Positions 26,713 through 38,961 are shown, counted from the stretch's first letter. The stretch: DNA of 64,000 nucleotides from Gemmatimonadota bacterium (GCA_016719105.1 JADKAQ010000046.1:496001-560000); one strand, 5' to 3'. The notes: a model not told the origin generated them from the sequence alone. Made by a program: numbers and translations.

Positions 26713-27981
26713 CTACGGCGTCTTGACCGACAGGACCTGCAGCCCGGCACTCCCCTGCGCCACGAACATCGCGTTGTTGTCCGAGGCGATGTAGTTGGCC
26801 GAGCCGGGGAGGAGGAGCCGTCCGAGCGGCACCAGGGTCGGGCGCTGTCCCGAGCCGACGCCGCGGTGGTCGCTCCAAGTGACGGCAACGCCGGCTCCGC
26901 CGTCAGCCGCAAGAATGAAGTCCCCCGACAGGCTCACCGCGTTGGTGACAGCGTCGGCCGAGGAGACACCCGGGACGTTCGGGCGCGGGACGATGCCGCG
27001 CACGATGCCGCCGGAGAGGTCGACGACCTGCACGCCACCGTCGCCGGTGGCGACGAAGCCCCACGTGTCGGTGAGCGCCACCGACGACTTGGAGTCGGGG
27101 ATCGTCCCCCCCTGCAGCGAGACGGTGCTGGTGAGCGCCCCTGTTGCCGCGTTGTAGAGACGCAGGCGCGCCGGCCCGCCCTGCGACACTGCGACGTACT
27201 TCCCCGACGCCCCGGTCACCGCGCGCGCGTCGGCGAAGACATCGCCCGAGACTCGCGCGAGCGTGTTGCGGTCGAGGATCGTGAGCCCTCCCACCCCCGG
27301 TCCCCCGTTCCCGGAGGTGACGTACACCCACTTGGACGAGACGTCGACCCCGGTCGCCACGTAGCTCGGGAGCTGCACGCGGGTGGTGGTCGTGCTGAGC
27401 CGCCCGCCCTGCAGGGCGATGCGCTCCAGCACCGCCCGTTCCTTGTACGTGGGGTCCTCGCTGGACGTGGCGAGGTAGATGTGCGAGTCGCTCACCGCGA
27501 GCGCGAGTACGTCGGACGTGCTGAGGATGGCCTGCGAGACCAGTCGCGGGCGGTCGGGGGTGGAGATGTCGAAGACCTCGACCGCCCCGCGCGCCACCTC
27601 GCCTAACGTCATGTAGGAGACGTAGGCGAACGAGCCGCGGACCACGACGTGCGAGGCGAGCAACGCGCTCCCGTTCACCCGCGGCGCACTCACCACCGCC
27701 GAGCGAAGGAAGGTCGTCGCGGAGGGCGGCCGTCCCACGCTGGCATTGAGGCTCGCGCGCACTCGCGCACTCGCGCCACTCGCGGAGGTGTCGGCCGTGA
27801 GTTGGACCGTGTCACCGGTGGTGTATTGCACGCGGTCGGCAAACTCGGGGGCGTCGTTCGAAACGGTCAGGCGCTCCTGGTCGGCATCGGGGGCGATCGG
27901 CATGTCGCTGGTGCTGCAGGCCGAGAGCGCGGCGAGCGACGCAAGGAGCAGGGTAGTCGGGACGAGTGCGCGAGCGGTCAT
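26713..27981 (-). CDS. Lipoprotein with LVIVD-like beta-propeller repeats
   Basis: 422 residues from ATG 27981; lipobox LAALSAC. The mature part consists of repeated 40-50-residue beta units built around phrases such as GAVEVFDISTPDRPRLVS, GGLTILDRNTLARV and GGVQVVDLSGGIV. This is the LVIVD-type pattern of cell-surface beta-propellers. No enzyme motif is visible; a binding or scaffold role on the outer surface is likely. The TTA-containing motif CGTTAGGC encodes the TLGE stretch. Confidence 0.8.
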   Translation of the reverse strand: MTARALVPTTLLLASLAALSACSTSDMPIAPDADQERLTVSNDAPEFADRVQYTTGDTVQLTADTSASGASARVRASLNASVGRPPSATTFLRSAVVSAPRVNGSALLASHVVVRGSFAYVSYMTLGEVARGAVEVFDISTPDRPRLVSQAILSTSDVLALAVSDSHIYLATSSEDPTYKERAVLERIALQGGRLSTTTTRVQLPSYVATGVDVSSKWVYVTSGNGGPGVGGLTILDRNTLARVSGDVFADARAVTGASGKYVAVSQGGPARLRLYNAATGALTSTVSLQGGTIPDSKSSVALTDTWGFVATGDGGVQVVDLSGGIVRGIVPRPNVPGVSSADAVTNAVSLSGDFILAADGGAGVAVTWSDHRGVGSGQRPTLVPLGRLLLPGSANYIASDNNAMFVAQGSAGLQVLSVKTP

Positions 27982-28375
27982 CGGGGGACTCCGGGGACAA
28001 CGGTCGGCGCGTCCGCCTCCATGCGGGCGACGCCGGCGCCGTGGGGAGCAACCCATGTGCCCCCCAGCGGGCGGATCCGCATCTGCCGCCCTGACAACGA
28101 CTTGCCGCAATCGCTCGGCAACCTCTGCCGCCTCTCGTTCGCGCCGCCGCGGCGCAAAGTGCCGGGGGAGGCGCGCGCTGCGGCAGGAGCCGCGGCGCGC
28201 GGCCGGCGGGGACGGCCGCCTCGCGCCGGGAGCGCGGGCCGGTTCTCAGGCCCCATCGCGGGACGGCGCTCAGGCCCGTTCGCAGCTCCATCTGCGGGCC
28301 CGGTCGCAGGCCCGTGCGCGGGCGGTGGAGGACAGGGGCCCGACCGAACCGCGGGGGCGTGCTCGGCGCGTCGCG
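27982..28375. other. GC-rich intergenic region with short repeats
   Basis: This gap lies between divergent genes. From about 28243 to 28325 the phrase CAGGCCC followed by a short GC-rich segment recurs four times at irregular spacing. I see no coding capacity with normal composition. The promoter for the downstream serine hydrolase probably lies at its right edge (28376-28400). Confidence 0.5.
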
Positions 28376-28400
28376 TTCGGAATTGTATACTAAATCCGAA
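28376..28400 (+). promoter_or_regulatory. AT-rich inverted repeat with -10-like TATACT
   Basis: TTCGGA (28376-28381) and TCCGAA (28395-28400) form an inverted repeat around GTATAC, 18 bp upstream of the ATG at 28418. TATACT (28386-28391) resembles a -10 element. It may be a promoter overlapped by an operator; no clear -35 is visible. Confidence 0.45.
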
Positions 28401-28417
28401 CCCCTACCCGATCTCCG

Positions 28418-30031
28418 ATGTCCCGCCTTGCACTCCCCCTCCGGCGCCTCACCGCCTCCCTCGCGGCCCCCGCACTCGGCTGCGCGGCACTCGCCTGTCT
28501 GGCGCTCGCGACGCCGCTCGCGTCGTCCGTCGCGCAGGGGACCAAGGGCCGAGCGGCCGCCGGTCCCGATTCGCGCGCCATCCTCCAGGAGCTCGACCGC
28601 TACATCCCCAAGGCGCTCGCGGAGTGGAACGGGGCGGGGGTGGCGGTGGGGATCGTGAAGGACGATTCGCTCATCTACGCCAAGGGGTTCGGCGTTCGGG
28701 CGGTGGGGAAGCCCGACGCCGTCGACGATCGCACCGTCTTCGCCATCGGTTCCAACTCGAAGTTCTTCACCGCCGTGGCCGCCGGAATGCTCGCCGATGA
28801 CGGCAAGCTGTCGCTCGACGACAAGGTCACGAAGCACCTGCCGTGGTTCCAGCTGTACGATCCGTGGGTCACGCGCGAGTTCACGCTGCGGGACGCGATG
28901 TCGCATCGCAGCGGGCTGGGGCGGCGCGGCGACGGGCTCTGGTACGGGACGCCGTATTCGCGCGACGAGATCATCCGCCGCGTGCGCTACCTCGCCCCCA
29001 ACACGTCGTTCCGCACGGAGTTCGGCTACCAGAACATCATGTTCCTCACGGCCGGGCAGGCGCTGGCCGCGGCGGCGGGCACGAGCTGGGACGACCTCAT
29101 GCGCGACCGGATCTTCCAGCCGCTGGGAATGACGTCGTCCAACACCAGCGTGCGATCCCTGGCGGCCATGCCTAACGTCGCCACGCCGCACGACCTCACG
29201 GGGACGATGACGCGGCCGACCGCGATTCCCTACCTCGACATCGACAACGTCGCTCCGGCCGGCTCCATCAACTCGAACGTGCAGGACATGGCGCGCTGGA
29301 TGCGCTTCGTCCTTGCCGACGGGTCGTTCGGCGGCAAGCAGCTCCTCAAGCGGGAGACGCTGCTCGACATCACGTCACCGCACACCATCGCCCAGCGCGT
29401 CGTCGCCGACACCGCGGTCCCCAGCACGCACTTCAACCTCTACGCCCTCGGCATCGGCGTGTCCGACCTCCACGGGGTGAAGGTCCTGCGCCACACCGGC
29501 GGGATCGATGGTATGCTCTCCTACGTGGCGATGGTCCCGGAACGCAAGCTGGGCATCGTCGTGCTCACCAACGTCACCGGGCGCAACGCCATGTATGCCG
29601 CGCTGGGGACGCGCATCCTCACGTCGTTCCTCGGCGGTCCCACCCGCGACAACAGCGCCCTGGCGCTGGCCGAGTTCACCAAGGCCGAGCAGGCGGCGGC
29701 CGAACGTTTTCGCACGCGCATGGCGCAGCGCCCGGCCAACACGAGTCCGTCGCGCGCGTTAGGCGACTATGCCGGCACGTTCCGCAGCGAGATGTACGGC
29801 GACCTGACGGTGACGCTGGAGAACGGGGTCCTGATGGTACGCTATCCGCGGGCGGTCGAGTTCAAGCTGTGGCACTTCGCGTACGACACCTTCCTCGGGA
29901 CGAGCGCCACGGAGACGGCGCCGGGGCCCGACGCGGCGGCGGTGCGCTTCTCGCTCGACCCCATGGGGGTCGTGACCAAGGTCGACGTGCAGGAGATCGG
30001 GGAGTTCACGCGGGTGCGCGCCGCGCGCTGA
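28418..30031 (+). CDS. Secreted serine hydrolase, beta-lactamase fold with C-terminal DUF3471-like domain
   Basis: 537 residues with a long hydrophobic signal region (to about SSVAQG, residue 41). Active-site boxes are S112-N-S-K115, Tyr-Gln-Asn (GYQNIMF) and His-Thr-Gly-Gly (RHTGGIDG). The tail from about residue 440 (SRALGDYAGTFRSEMYGDL) matches the DUF3471 beta-barrel-like domain often fused to this family. Periplasmic esterase or D-peptidase activity is expected. The rare TTA codon in SRALGDY is part of the recurrent CGTTAGGC motif. Confidence 0.9.
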   Translation: MSRLALPLRRLTASLAAPALGCAALACLALATPLASSVAQGTKGRAAAGPDSRAILQELDRYIPKALAEWNGAGVAVGIVKDDSLIYAKGFGVRAVGKPDAVDDRTVFAIGSNSKFFTAVAAGMLADDGKLSLDDKVTKHLPWFQLYDPWVTREFTLRDAMSHRSGLGRRGDGLWYGTPYSRDEIIRRVRYLAPNTSFRTEFGYQNIMFLTAGQALAAAAGTSWDDLMRDRIFQPLGMTSSNTSVRSLAAMPNVATPHDLTGTMTRPTAIPYLDIDNVAPAGSINSNVQDMARWMRFVLADGSFGGKQLLKRETLLDITSPHTIAQRVVADTAVPSTHFNLYALGIGVSDLHGVKVLRHTGGIDGMLSYVAMVPERKLGIVVLTNVTGRNAMYAALGTRILTSFLGGPTRDNSALALAEFTKAEQAAAERFRTRMAQRPANTSPSRALGDYAGTFRSEMYGDLTVTLENGVLMVRYPRAVEFKLWHFAYDTFLGTSATETAPGPDAAAVRFSLDPMGVVTKVDVQEIGEFTRVRAAR

Positions 30032-30083
30032 CCGGACCCCGGGGGGGCGCGCCGCGCGCGTCGCGTCCCTCAGCGGGGGGTGC

Positions 30084-31916
30084 CTACCCCTCCGCCGACA
30101 GCACCCGGCGCACGCCGCGCATGAGCGTCACCGGGTCGAAGGGCTTGTAGAGCACCTCGATCGCATCCGGGAGCTCGGGGGAGTCGCCATTCGAGTGCGG
30201 GGCGCTCCCCGTGATGCACAGGACCTTGAGGCGCGGGTGGGTGCGGCGCAGCGAGTCGATCAGCTCCTTGCCCCCCACCTTGGGCATCACCAGGTCGGTG
30301 AGGAGCAGGTCGACGACGCCGTCGTGGCCATCCATGACACGCTTGGCCTCATCGCCGTTGGTCGCCGCCAGGATCGAGTAGCCAAAGCGCCGCAGCGACC
30401 GGATCATCGAGCGCCGGAGCGCCTCGTCGTCCTCGACCACGAGGACGGTCTCGCGCCCTTCGAGGCGATCGGGGGCGGGGAGCGGCGCCTGGGCGGCCGC
30501 GGTCTCGTCGTCCGCGGCCTTCGGGATGAGGATCGTGAACGTCGTCCCCACGCCGACCGTGCTCTCCACGCTGATGGCGCCGTGCGCCTGACGGACGATG
30601 CCGTAGCAGGTGGCCAGGCCGAGCCCCGTCCCCTTGCCGGACTCCTTCGTGGTGAAGAAGGGCTGGAAGATGCGCGGGAGGATGCTGGCGGGGATGCCGG
30701 CGCCACTGTCGGAGACGCGGATGCGAACCGCCGCCCCGCCGCGAAAGCCCTCGGCCGGCGCGGTGTTCTCCACGTTGTCGATCTCGATGACGACCGTCCC
30801 GCCGCGCGGCATCGCGTCGCGCGCGTTGACGAGGAGGTTGAGGAGAACCTGCTCGATGTGCCCCGCGTCGGCCACCACCGGCCAGATCTCCGGCGCCGTG
30901 CGCACGTGGAGCACGGTGTTGTCGGGGAGGGCGCGCTGCATGAGCTGTTTGAGGCCGCCGGCGAGCGCATCCAGCTGCAACACCTGCACCTGCACCGGGT
31001 GGCGCCGGGCGACCGCGAGGAGCTGGCGTGTGAGCGAGGTGGCGCGATCGGCCGCAGCGAGCAGCTGCGTGAGGTCGTCCTGTCGCGGATCCACGCTGGG
31101 CATCGTCTCCTTGATCGAGACGCCGTAGGCGAGGATGACGGTGATCAGGTTGTTGAAGTCGTGGGCGATCCCGCCCGCGAGCAGGCCGACCGCCTCCATC
31201 TTCTGGGCCTGGAAGAGTTGCTCGGCCAGTCGCGTCGACTCGGTGGTGTCGCGAATGGTGATCATCGTCGCGGCGTGTCCCCCCCATTCCACCGGGACGG
31301 CGCGCATCTCGGTCCCGACGCGTTCACCGGCACGCACGATCTCCAACGACGTGATGTCGCCGTGCGGGATGGCGAAGTCGACGGGCTCGCCGATGAAGTC
31401 CTCGCGGCGCTTGCCGAAGAGCGCCACGGCCGCATCGTTGACGTAGCGCACGCGTCCCGACGGGTCGACCACCATGACGCCGTCGGGAATCACGGCGAGC
31501 AGGCGCTCCATCTGCCGCTGCAACCCGAGGGCACGGCGCAGCTTGACGGCGAAGCGGACGGCGGCCGTCAGCGAGTCGTAGGTCCAGCTCGCCTTGGCGA
31601 TGCACTCCGTCGCGCCGGTCGAGAGGAGCTGCTGCCGCAGGTTGGGGGGGAGGTCGCCGGTGATGACGATCGCCGGGACGTCGGGACAGAGGCGCATCAG
31701 CCGATGCAGCGTCTCGATCCCCTCCGAATCGGGGAGGTTGAGGTCGAGCAGGATGGCGTCCGGGAGCGGGCCACGCAGCGCCTCCAGCGCCTCGGCCATC
31801 GTCCCCACCTGCCGCAGCTCGAGCGGCGTGGACTTGAACTCGCTGAAGTACTCGCGGACCAACTCGGCGTCGCCGGGCGAGTCCTCCACCAGAAGGAGCC
31901 GAACGGGATCGATCAT
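30084..31916 (-). CDS. Hybrid histidine kinase, REC-PAS-HisKA-HATPase-REC
   Basis: 610 residues, soluble. An N-terminal receiver has its acidic pocket (VEDSPGD), phospho-acceptor Asp in LLDLNLPD and Lys in AKAS. It is followed by a PAS domain (MERLLAVIPDGVMVVDPSGRV), the dimerisation helix with phospho-His in GGIAHDFNN, and the ATPase (N box NLLVNARDAM, DSGAGI, GKGTGLGL). The C-terminal receiver has acceptor Asp in LLTDLVMPK. It is the last gene of a four-gene minus-strand signalling cluster, 40 bp after the response-regulator gene. The N-terminal receiver lets it be controlled by an upstream kinase. Confidence 0.92.
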   Translation of the reverse strand: MIDPVRLLLVEDSPGDAELVREYFSEFKSTPLELRQVGTMAEALEALRGPLPDAILLDLNLPDSEGIETLHRLMRLCPDVPAIVITGDLPPNLRQQLLSTGATECIAKASWTYDSLTAAVRFAVKLRRALGLQRQMERLLAVIPDGVMVVDPSGRVRYVNDAAVALFGKRREDFIGEPVDFAIPHGDITSLEIVRAGERVGTEMRAVPVEWGGHAATMITIRDTTESTRLAEQLFQAQKMEAVGLLAGGIAHDFNNLITVILAYGVSIKETMPSVDPRQDDLTQLLAAADRATSLTRQLLAVARRHPVQVQVLQLDALAGGLKQLMQRALPDNTVLHVRTAPEIWPVVADAGHIEQVLLNLLVNARDAMPRGGTVVIEIDNVENTAPAEGFRGGAAVRIRVSDSGAGIPASILPRIFQPFFTTKESGKGTGLGLATCYGIVRQAHGAISVESTVGVGTTFTILIPKAADDETAAAQAPLPAPDRLEGRETVLVVEDDEALRRSMIRSLRRFGYSILAATNGDEAKRVMDGHDGVVDLLLTDLVMPKVGGKELIDSLRRTHPRLKVLCITGSAPHSNGDSPELPDAIEVLYKPFDPVTLMRGVRRVLSAEG

Positions 31917-31956
31917 CCGGCGGCGCCCTCGCCGCGCCGTGCGCTCACGCTGGATC

Positions 31957-32415
31957 TCACGTGTCAGCCGCCACGGGGAGGCGGACGATGGTGAACCAGA
32001 AGCTCTTCACGCTTTCCACCACCTGCTGCAGCGCCGTGAGGTTCACCGGCTTGGTGACATAGCAGTTGGCGCCGGAGGCGTAACTGCGCACGATGTCGAG
32101 CTCCGCCTCCGATGAGGTGAGGACCACGACCGGGATGAGGCGCAGCTGCGGATCGCCCTTGATCTCCTGCAACATCTCCAACCCCGAGCGGCGCGGGAGG
32201 TTGAGGTCGAGCAGGATGAGGTCGGGGCGCTGGGCCGACTCGTAGGCGCCGCGCCGGTTCAGGAAGTCGGAGGCGTGCACGCCATCGACGACGACCGACA
32301 GGTCGAGCAGCACATGGCTCTGGTCGAGCGTGTCGCGGATCAGCTCGACGTCGCCCGCGTTGTCCTCGACCAGCAGGATGCGGATCGGCCGCAGCGCGTT
32401 AGGCACTGCGGTCAT
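31957..32415 (-). CDS. Single-domain response regulator (Rcp1-like)
   Basis: 152 residues. Receiver fold with acidic pocket VEDNAGD (residues 17-23), phospho-acceptor Asp70 in LILLDLNLPRRSG, Ser/Thr in VVLTSSE and Lys in YVTKPVN. There is no output domain. This type (Rcp1-like) is usually the partner of phytochrome-related or PAS kinases, and one is encoded two genes upstream. Its start overlaps the end of the GGDEF-EAL gene by 17 bp, so translation is probably coupled. Confidence 0.92.
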   Translation of the reverse strand: MTAVPNALRPIRILLVEDNAGDVELIRDTLDQSHVLLDLSVVVDGVHASDFLNRRGAYESAQRPDLILLDLNLPRRSGLEMLQEIKGDPQLRLIPVVVLTSSEAELDIVRSYASGANCYVTKPVNLTALQQVVESVKSFWFTIVRLPVAADT

Positions 32416-34519
32416 CGACCAGGCTCCAGGTCGCGGGGAGCGACCAGTGCGGCATCGGGCGGCCAAAGAGGAATCCCTGTGCAGAATGGCATCCGGCGGC
32501 TTTCGCCGCATCGAGCTGTCCCATCGTCTCCACTCCGTCGGCAATGACGCGAATATCCAGCTGGTTGCCAAGCGCGACGATCGATCGCACGATCGCCGCG
32601 CTCTCCTCATCGTCAGGCGCTGCGGAGACAAAGGTCCGCGACACCTTCAGTGAATCGACGCCGAAGCGCGAGAGGTACTCCTTCGACGTGAAACCGGCAC
32701 CAAACCCCTTGACCGTCAGGCGGCAACCACAGTGTTTCAGCTCCTGGAGCGCCAGGTGCAAGCGCACCGAATCCCGCATGAGGATCTGTTCGGTGATCAG
32801 GAGTTCCAGCGCCTGCGGGGGAATGTCCAGCTCGCCCAGCATCGCCATCACGCTGTCGGCCAATCCGGGTTCCTCGACCTGGGCGCGCGAGAGATTGACC
32901 GCCAGCCGCAACTCGGGGTGGGCGGTGCCGCGCCACTCCGCGAGGCGGCGCGTGGCCTCGCGAATCGCCCAGTGCCCGACCGCCACCATCCCCCCCGCTT
33001 CCTCCAGCATCGGGACGAACACCGAGGGGGAGACGACCTCATCACCGCGATTCCACCGCAGGAGCAGCTCGAAGGCCTCCAACTGGTAGCCCTCCATCGA
33101 GACCTGCGGCTGGAACTGCAGCCCGAACTCGCCCCGCCGCAGCGCCACGTTGAGGTCGGCCGCGAGCGCCGAGCGGATGAGGGCCTGCTCCCCCGTCGTG
33201 ACGTCGTAGAAGGCGTACCGATTGCGCCCGCGCCGCTTGGCCTGGTACAGCGCGCGGTCGGCGCACTTGACCAACTCGGCAATCGACAGCGCGGCGTCGG
33301 GATAGAGCGCGACCCCGATGCTGCACGTCACCTGCACGGTGCGCCCCCCTAGGTCGATCGCCGGCTCCAGCGAGTGCATGATGCGGCGCGCCACATCCTC
33401 CGCCTCGGACGAGGAGGCGAGGTCGTCGGCGAGAACGGCGAACTCGTCGCCCCCCATGCGCGCGACCGTATCGTAGTCGCGCACCGAGCGATGCAACCGG
33501 CGCCCGACCTGCTCCAGGAGGACATCTCCCACGTCGTGGCCGAAGGCGTCGTTGATGGTCTTGAACCGGTCGACGTCGATGTACATCACGGCGAAGTGGT
33601 TGCCGCGACGACGCGCGCGCGTGAGCGCCTGCGTCACCCGTTCCTGAAAGGTGCCGCGGTTGGCCAGCCCGGTGAGTTGATCGTAGTGTGCGAGCTGCAT
33701 CAGGCGCCGCTCCGCGCGCTTGCGCTCGCGCGCATGCCGCACGGTGCGCTGGACCATCGCCGAGGTCAGCGTCCCCTTCACGAGGTAGTCCTGCGCGCCC
33801 AGTTCGACCACCTGCTGGGCGAGCGAGTCGTCCGACACCCCGCTCACCACCACGATCGCCGTGTTGGGTGCCGCCGCCTGCAACCGGGTGATGGCGTCGA
33901 AGCCGCGGGCGTCGGGGAGCGTGAGGTCGGTGAGGATGATCTCGTAGCTCGCCTCGTGCGCCCGCTCCATCGCCTCCTTGAGCCGAGTCACGCGCGTGAA
34001 GCTGCTCGCGGGGTACTCGGCGGCGAGCAGCGCCACCAGCAGGTCGGCGTCGGCGTCGTTGTCCTCGACCATCAGGATGGCAGGGGCGGGGGCGCCGTTC
34101 CCGTTGCCGCTGGCGGTCGCCTCGTGCCCCTTGCGTTGCGCGTTGAGCTGGAAGGCGCGCGCCAGGGTCGACCTGAGTTCATCGTCGTCCCACGGCTTGC
34201 CCATGACCGAGGCAATCGCCCCGTCGGCCTGCCGTGACGAACGCAGGTCGACGTTCGGGAGCCCGGTGACGATCACGAATGCGGTCGACGGCGTGAGGGG
34301 GCTGAGCCGTTCGACCAGAGTGAGGCCATCGAGCCCTGGCATGCGGAGGTCGGTGACGATGACCGCGTAGTAGCGGGTGCGGGCGAGGCGGAAGGCCTCT
34401 TCCCCAGATCCGGCGACGTCGGCCTCGTAGCCGAGGCGTCCGACCGCGCGCGCGAACGCCACGCCGACATCGGGTTCGTCGTCGACGTAGAGAATGCGAT
34501 TGGCTGGATCACTCATCAT
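32399..34519 (-). CDS. REC-REC-GGDEF-EAL protein with degenerate EAL domain
   Basis: 706 residues; starts at 34519 (two successive ATGs). Two receivers (YVDDEPDVG ... VTDLRMPG; VEDNDADAD ... LTDLTLPD) precede a GGDEF domain with intact MGGDEF and an RDYD inhibitory site five residues before it, so cyclic-di-GMP synthesis is plausible. In the EAL domain the first Glu (EAFELLLRW) and VNLS-type Asn remain. The D-D-F-G-T-G loop reads K-G-F-G-A-G, LKID reads LKVS, and AEGVET reads ADGVET. The two metal-binding Asp are therefore lost and phosphodiesterase activity is unlikely. The stop TAA comes from the GCCTAACG motif. Confidence 0.92.
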   Translation of the reverse strand: MMSDPANRILYVDDEPDVGVAFARAVGRLGYEADVAGSGEEAFRLARTRYYAVIVTDLRMPGLDGLTLVERLSPLTPSTAFVIVTGLPNVDLRSSRQADGAIASVMGKPWDDDELRSTLARAFQLNAQRKGHEATASGNGNGAPAPAILMVEDNDADADLLVALLAAEYPASSFTRVTRLKEAMERAHEASYEIILTDLTLPDARGFDAITRLQAAAPNTAIVVVSGVSDDSLAQQVVELGAQDYLVKGTLTSAMVQRTVRHARERKRAERRLMQLAHYDQLTGLANRGTFQERVTQALTRARRRGNHFAVMYIDVDRFKTINDAFGHDVGDVLLEQVGRRLHRSVRDYDTVARMGGDEFAVLADDLASSSEAEDVARRIMHSLEPAIDLGGRTVQVTCSIGVALYPDAALSIAELVKCADRALYQAKRRGRNRYAFYDVTTGEQALIRSALAADLNVALRRGEFGLQFQPQVSMEGYQLEAFELLLRWNRGDEVVSPSVFVPMLEEAGGMVAVGHWAIREATRRLAEWRGTAHPELRLAVNLSRAQVEEPGLADSVMAMLGELDIPPQALELLITEQILMRDSVRLHLALQELKHCGCRLTVKGFGAGFTSKEYLSRFGVDSLKVSRTFVSAAPDDEESAAIVRSIVALGNQLDIRVIADGVETMGQLDAAKAAGCHSAQGFLFGRPMPHWSLPATWSLVDDRSA

Positions 34520-34572
34520 CGTGCCACCATCCCCTTGCGGCTCTGCGCTGCGTGCGGTCTGCACCCGGCGGC

Positions 34573-36903
<2,331 letters not shown>

Positions 36904-37536
36904 CGACGAAGCCCTCCCCTCGGGGCCGGCGCGCGACGCCGGGCGCGCGCACGGCGCGCGACGCGCCCGTGCGGCGCATCGCTCAAGGCGTCGTTCGATG
37001 TCGGCGTGCCACGTGCGTGCATATCGCCAGACTCGCGACTTGTGAGGGAAACGAACTCGGAGGCGCCGTGCGACCCGGGTGCGTCCTGTCCGTCGGAGAA
37101 GCTGCGCACCGGTTGTCGGCGAATCCGAGCAACCTCGTGCGGAACACAAATAGTCGGAATTACGCGTTAGGTGTCAATGATGCACTCCGCCACCGGATTA
37201 ACGGCCGCTCAGGAAGCGCTTTCACAGGGGGGGGCGCATCGCCGAGTTTGCATCTCGGTCCTACTCGAACGGGTGGGGACGTGTCGCGTGCACCTGACGC
37301 CCGTTAGGTGCAAGCGGGAGGGGACGATGGGGCACACGTCGTGGTAACACCTCAGCAACAGCTCCGCCTCGAACCAGTGGCCGCGCATGTTGCAGGTGAC
37401 GGGGTGGCAGGTGCGGAAATCCCGTTATGCGATACACCGCTTTTGTAGTTTCCCGGCGTCTTCGCCCCGACTCGTCAACTCGCCGAGCGCCGGGACGCCC
37501 CTGGGGGGGTCAGGGAGCGTCGCAGTGGTACGGCCA
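36904..37536. other. Long intergenic region upstream of the signalling operon
   Basis: About 630 bp without a convincing gene. It must contain the promoter of the minus-strand kinase operon. It holds two CGTTAGG copies (37165-37171 and 37302-37308), the second inside a hairpin (37289-37312). A run of eight G occurs near 37220. The AT content rises around 37145-37170 (ACACAAATAGTCGGAATTAC), a plausible promoter zone. Confidence 0.5.
37289..37312. other. Hairpin containing the CGTTAGG motif
   Basis: TGCACCTGAC and GTTAGGTGCA form 10-bp arms (one G-T type mismatch) around the loop GCCC, within a non-coding region. It could be a terminator or part of a small RNA; no T-tract follows. Confidence 0.45.
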
Positions 37537-38961
37537 CTACCGAGGCGGCGGCACCGGCGTCCGAAAGCCGCGCGCCCCCCCTGCCCACTCCACCGCGAGT
37601 CCGCGCGCACGGAGTCGCGCGATCAGCGCGTCGTGCTCGACCTGATAGGGGAGTGCGCCGTACACCGGCGAATACAGCCAGCGATGGGCGGGTGAGTAGA
37701 CCGCGAGCGCCCCGGGGGTATCGGGGAGGTCGATGGGTTCGAGCCATAACGAGTCGCTCCCGATCCTCACCCAGCGACTCGTCGTCACCGGTGTGGCCCT
37801 GGACCAGCGCGCGGTGCCGACGATCTGCCGCAGCATGCGCGTGGCCCCGCGGGCGGTGTAGAGCGGGAGTCGCTCGTCGACAAACCAGCGGGCGCCGCCG
37901 TTCCCTGTCGAGGTGCGCGCCGCGATCCCCGCGGCCACCGGGGCCCCGGTTCTTCGGGCGAGCCACTCGGCGGCGTTCCGCGCGGCCCCCGCCGCCTGCC
38001 CCGTCTCGATGAGGACCCACTTCCCGCCCACCTTCAGCGCGCCGGCGGCCCCGATCCAGGGAGAGAACGACGCGAAGGCATCGCTTTCGATCTTCGTCGA
38101 GTCGAGCGGCACCGCCCACATGGGGCGACGCTCGCTCAAGAGGAATCGCTGCACGACCGAATCGGCGATGGCGAACGAGTCGGCCGGCGCCGGTGCATTG
38201 ATCGTGATGGCGAGCGATGTCATGCGCTTGTAGGGGCGCCCCACGCGTCGCACGTCGCGCTGCCGAGGGTACAGGATCCCCGGCGCAACGCGCCCCCAGG
38301 CGGAGTACCAGATCTCCACTTCCTGCTCGCCCCAGGGGGCGAGGCCGAAGTCATTGGTTTCGTCGGCGACGAAACGGACCATGGCCGGCAGTCCATCGGT
38401 GGAGCGCATGAACCAGATGGCGGGGAAGCCGTCGACCGTGGTGGCGATGCGGGCGTGGATGACACCGTCGATGGTCGTGTCGGCGAGGGTGCGCAGCCCG
38501 CCGGCGTCGCGCGCCAGGAGCAGCATGCGTTCGGGGGCGAAGGCGAAGAGCTCCCGGCGCTCGTCGACGTAGGCGATGTTGAGTGGCTGGATCTGCTGCT
38601 GGTTGTTGGGCCCGGTCGCGGTGCGCCCGCCGACGGTATCGCGCACGATGTCGACGCTGGAGCCGCTGCCGGGGAGGAAGGTGCGCGTGTTGCGCCACGC
38701 GTTGGTGGTGTAGTCGCGCAGGTCGACGTGGCGTTCGTACGACGGGGCGTCGGCATACGGGTGGTCCCCGAAGGCGGTGCGTTGCCAGCTCGTCATCACA
38801 TCCTGACGCAGCGACGTGATGGCTCGGAGCGCCGGCTCGCCCCCCATGCGAGTGACGGCGCGTTCGATGAGGGCGACGGCGCGTGGGGCGTTGGGGCGGG
38901 GCTGCGCGGCGACGGAGGAGGCGATGGACGTCAGCGCGAGAAGCGGGGCGATGCAGCGCAT
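37537..38961 (-). CDS. Secreted protein with a degenerate metallo-beta-lactamase-like domain
   Basis: 474 residues from ATG 38961, which gives a signal peptide (MRCIAPLLALTSIASSVAAQ). The first 270 residues are beta-rich and unassigned. The last 200 follow the layout of a metallo-beta-lactamase fold: GGKWVLIETGQA where such enzymes have the first strands, then TSTGNGGAR (from residue 350) where they have T-H-x-H-x-D-H-x-G-G, and VYSPAHRWLYSPVYG where they have the late metal Asp. The metal ligands are missing, so it is probably a non-catalytic relative. This assignment is by pattern and is uncertain. A catalytic relative with THSHADHFGG lies at 12887. Confidence 0.6.
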   Translation of the reverse strand: MRCIAPLLALTSIASSVAAQPRPNAPRAVALIERAVTRMGGEPALRAITSLRQDVMTSWQRTAFGDHPYADAPSYERHVDLRDYTTNAWRNTRTFLPGSGSSVDIVRDTVGGRTATGPNNQQQIQPLNIAYVDERRELFAFAPERMLLLARDAGGLRTLADTTIDGVIHARIATTVDGFPAIWFMRSTDGLPAMVRFVADETNDFGLAPWGEQEVEIWYSAWGRVAPGILYPRQRDVRRVGRPYKRMTSLAITINAPAPADSFAIADSVVQRFLLSERRPMWAVPLDSTKIESDAFASFSPWIGAAGALKVGGKWVLIETGQAAGAARNAAEWLARRTGAPVAAGIAARTSTGNGGARWFVDERLPLYTARGATRMLRQIVGTARWSRATPVTTSRWVRIGSDSLWLEPIDLPDTPGALAVYSPAHRWLYSPVYGALPYQVEHDALIARLRARGLAVEWAGGARGFRTPVPPPR

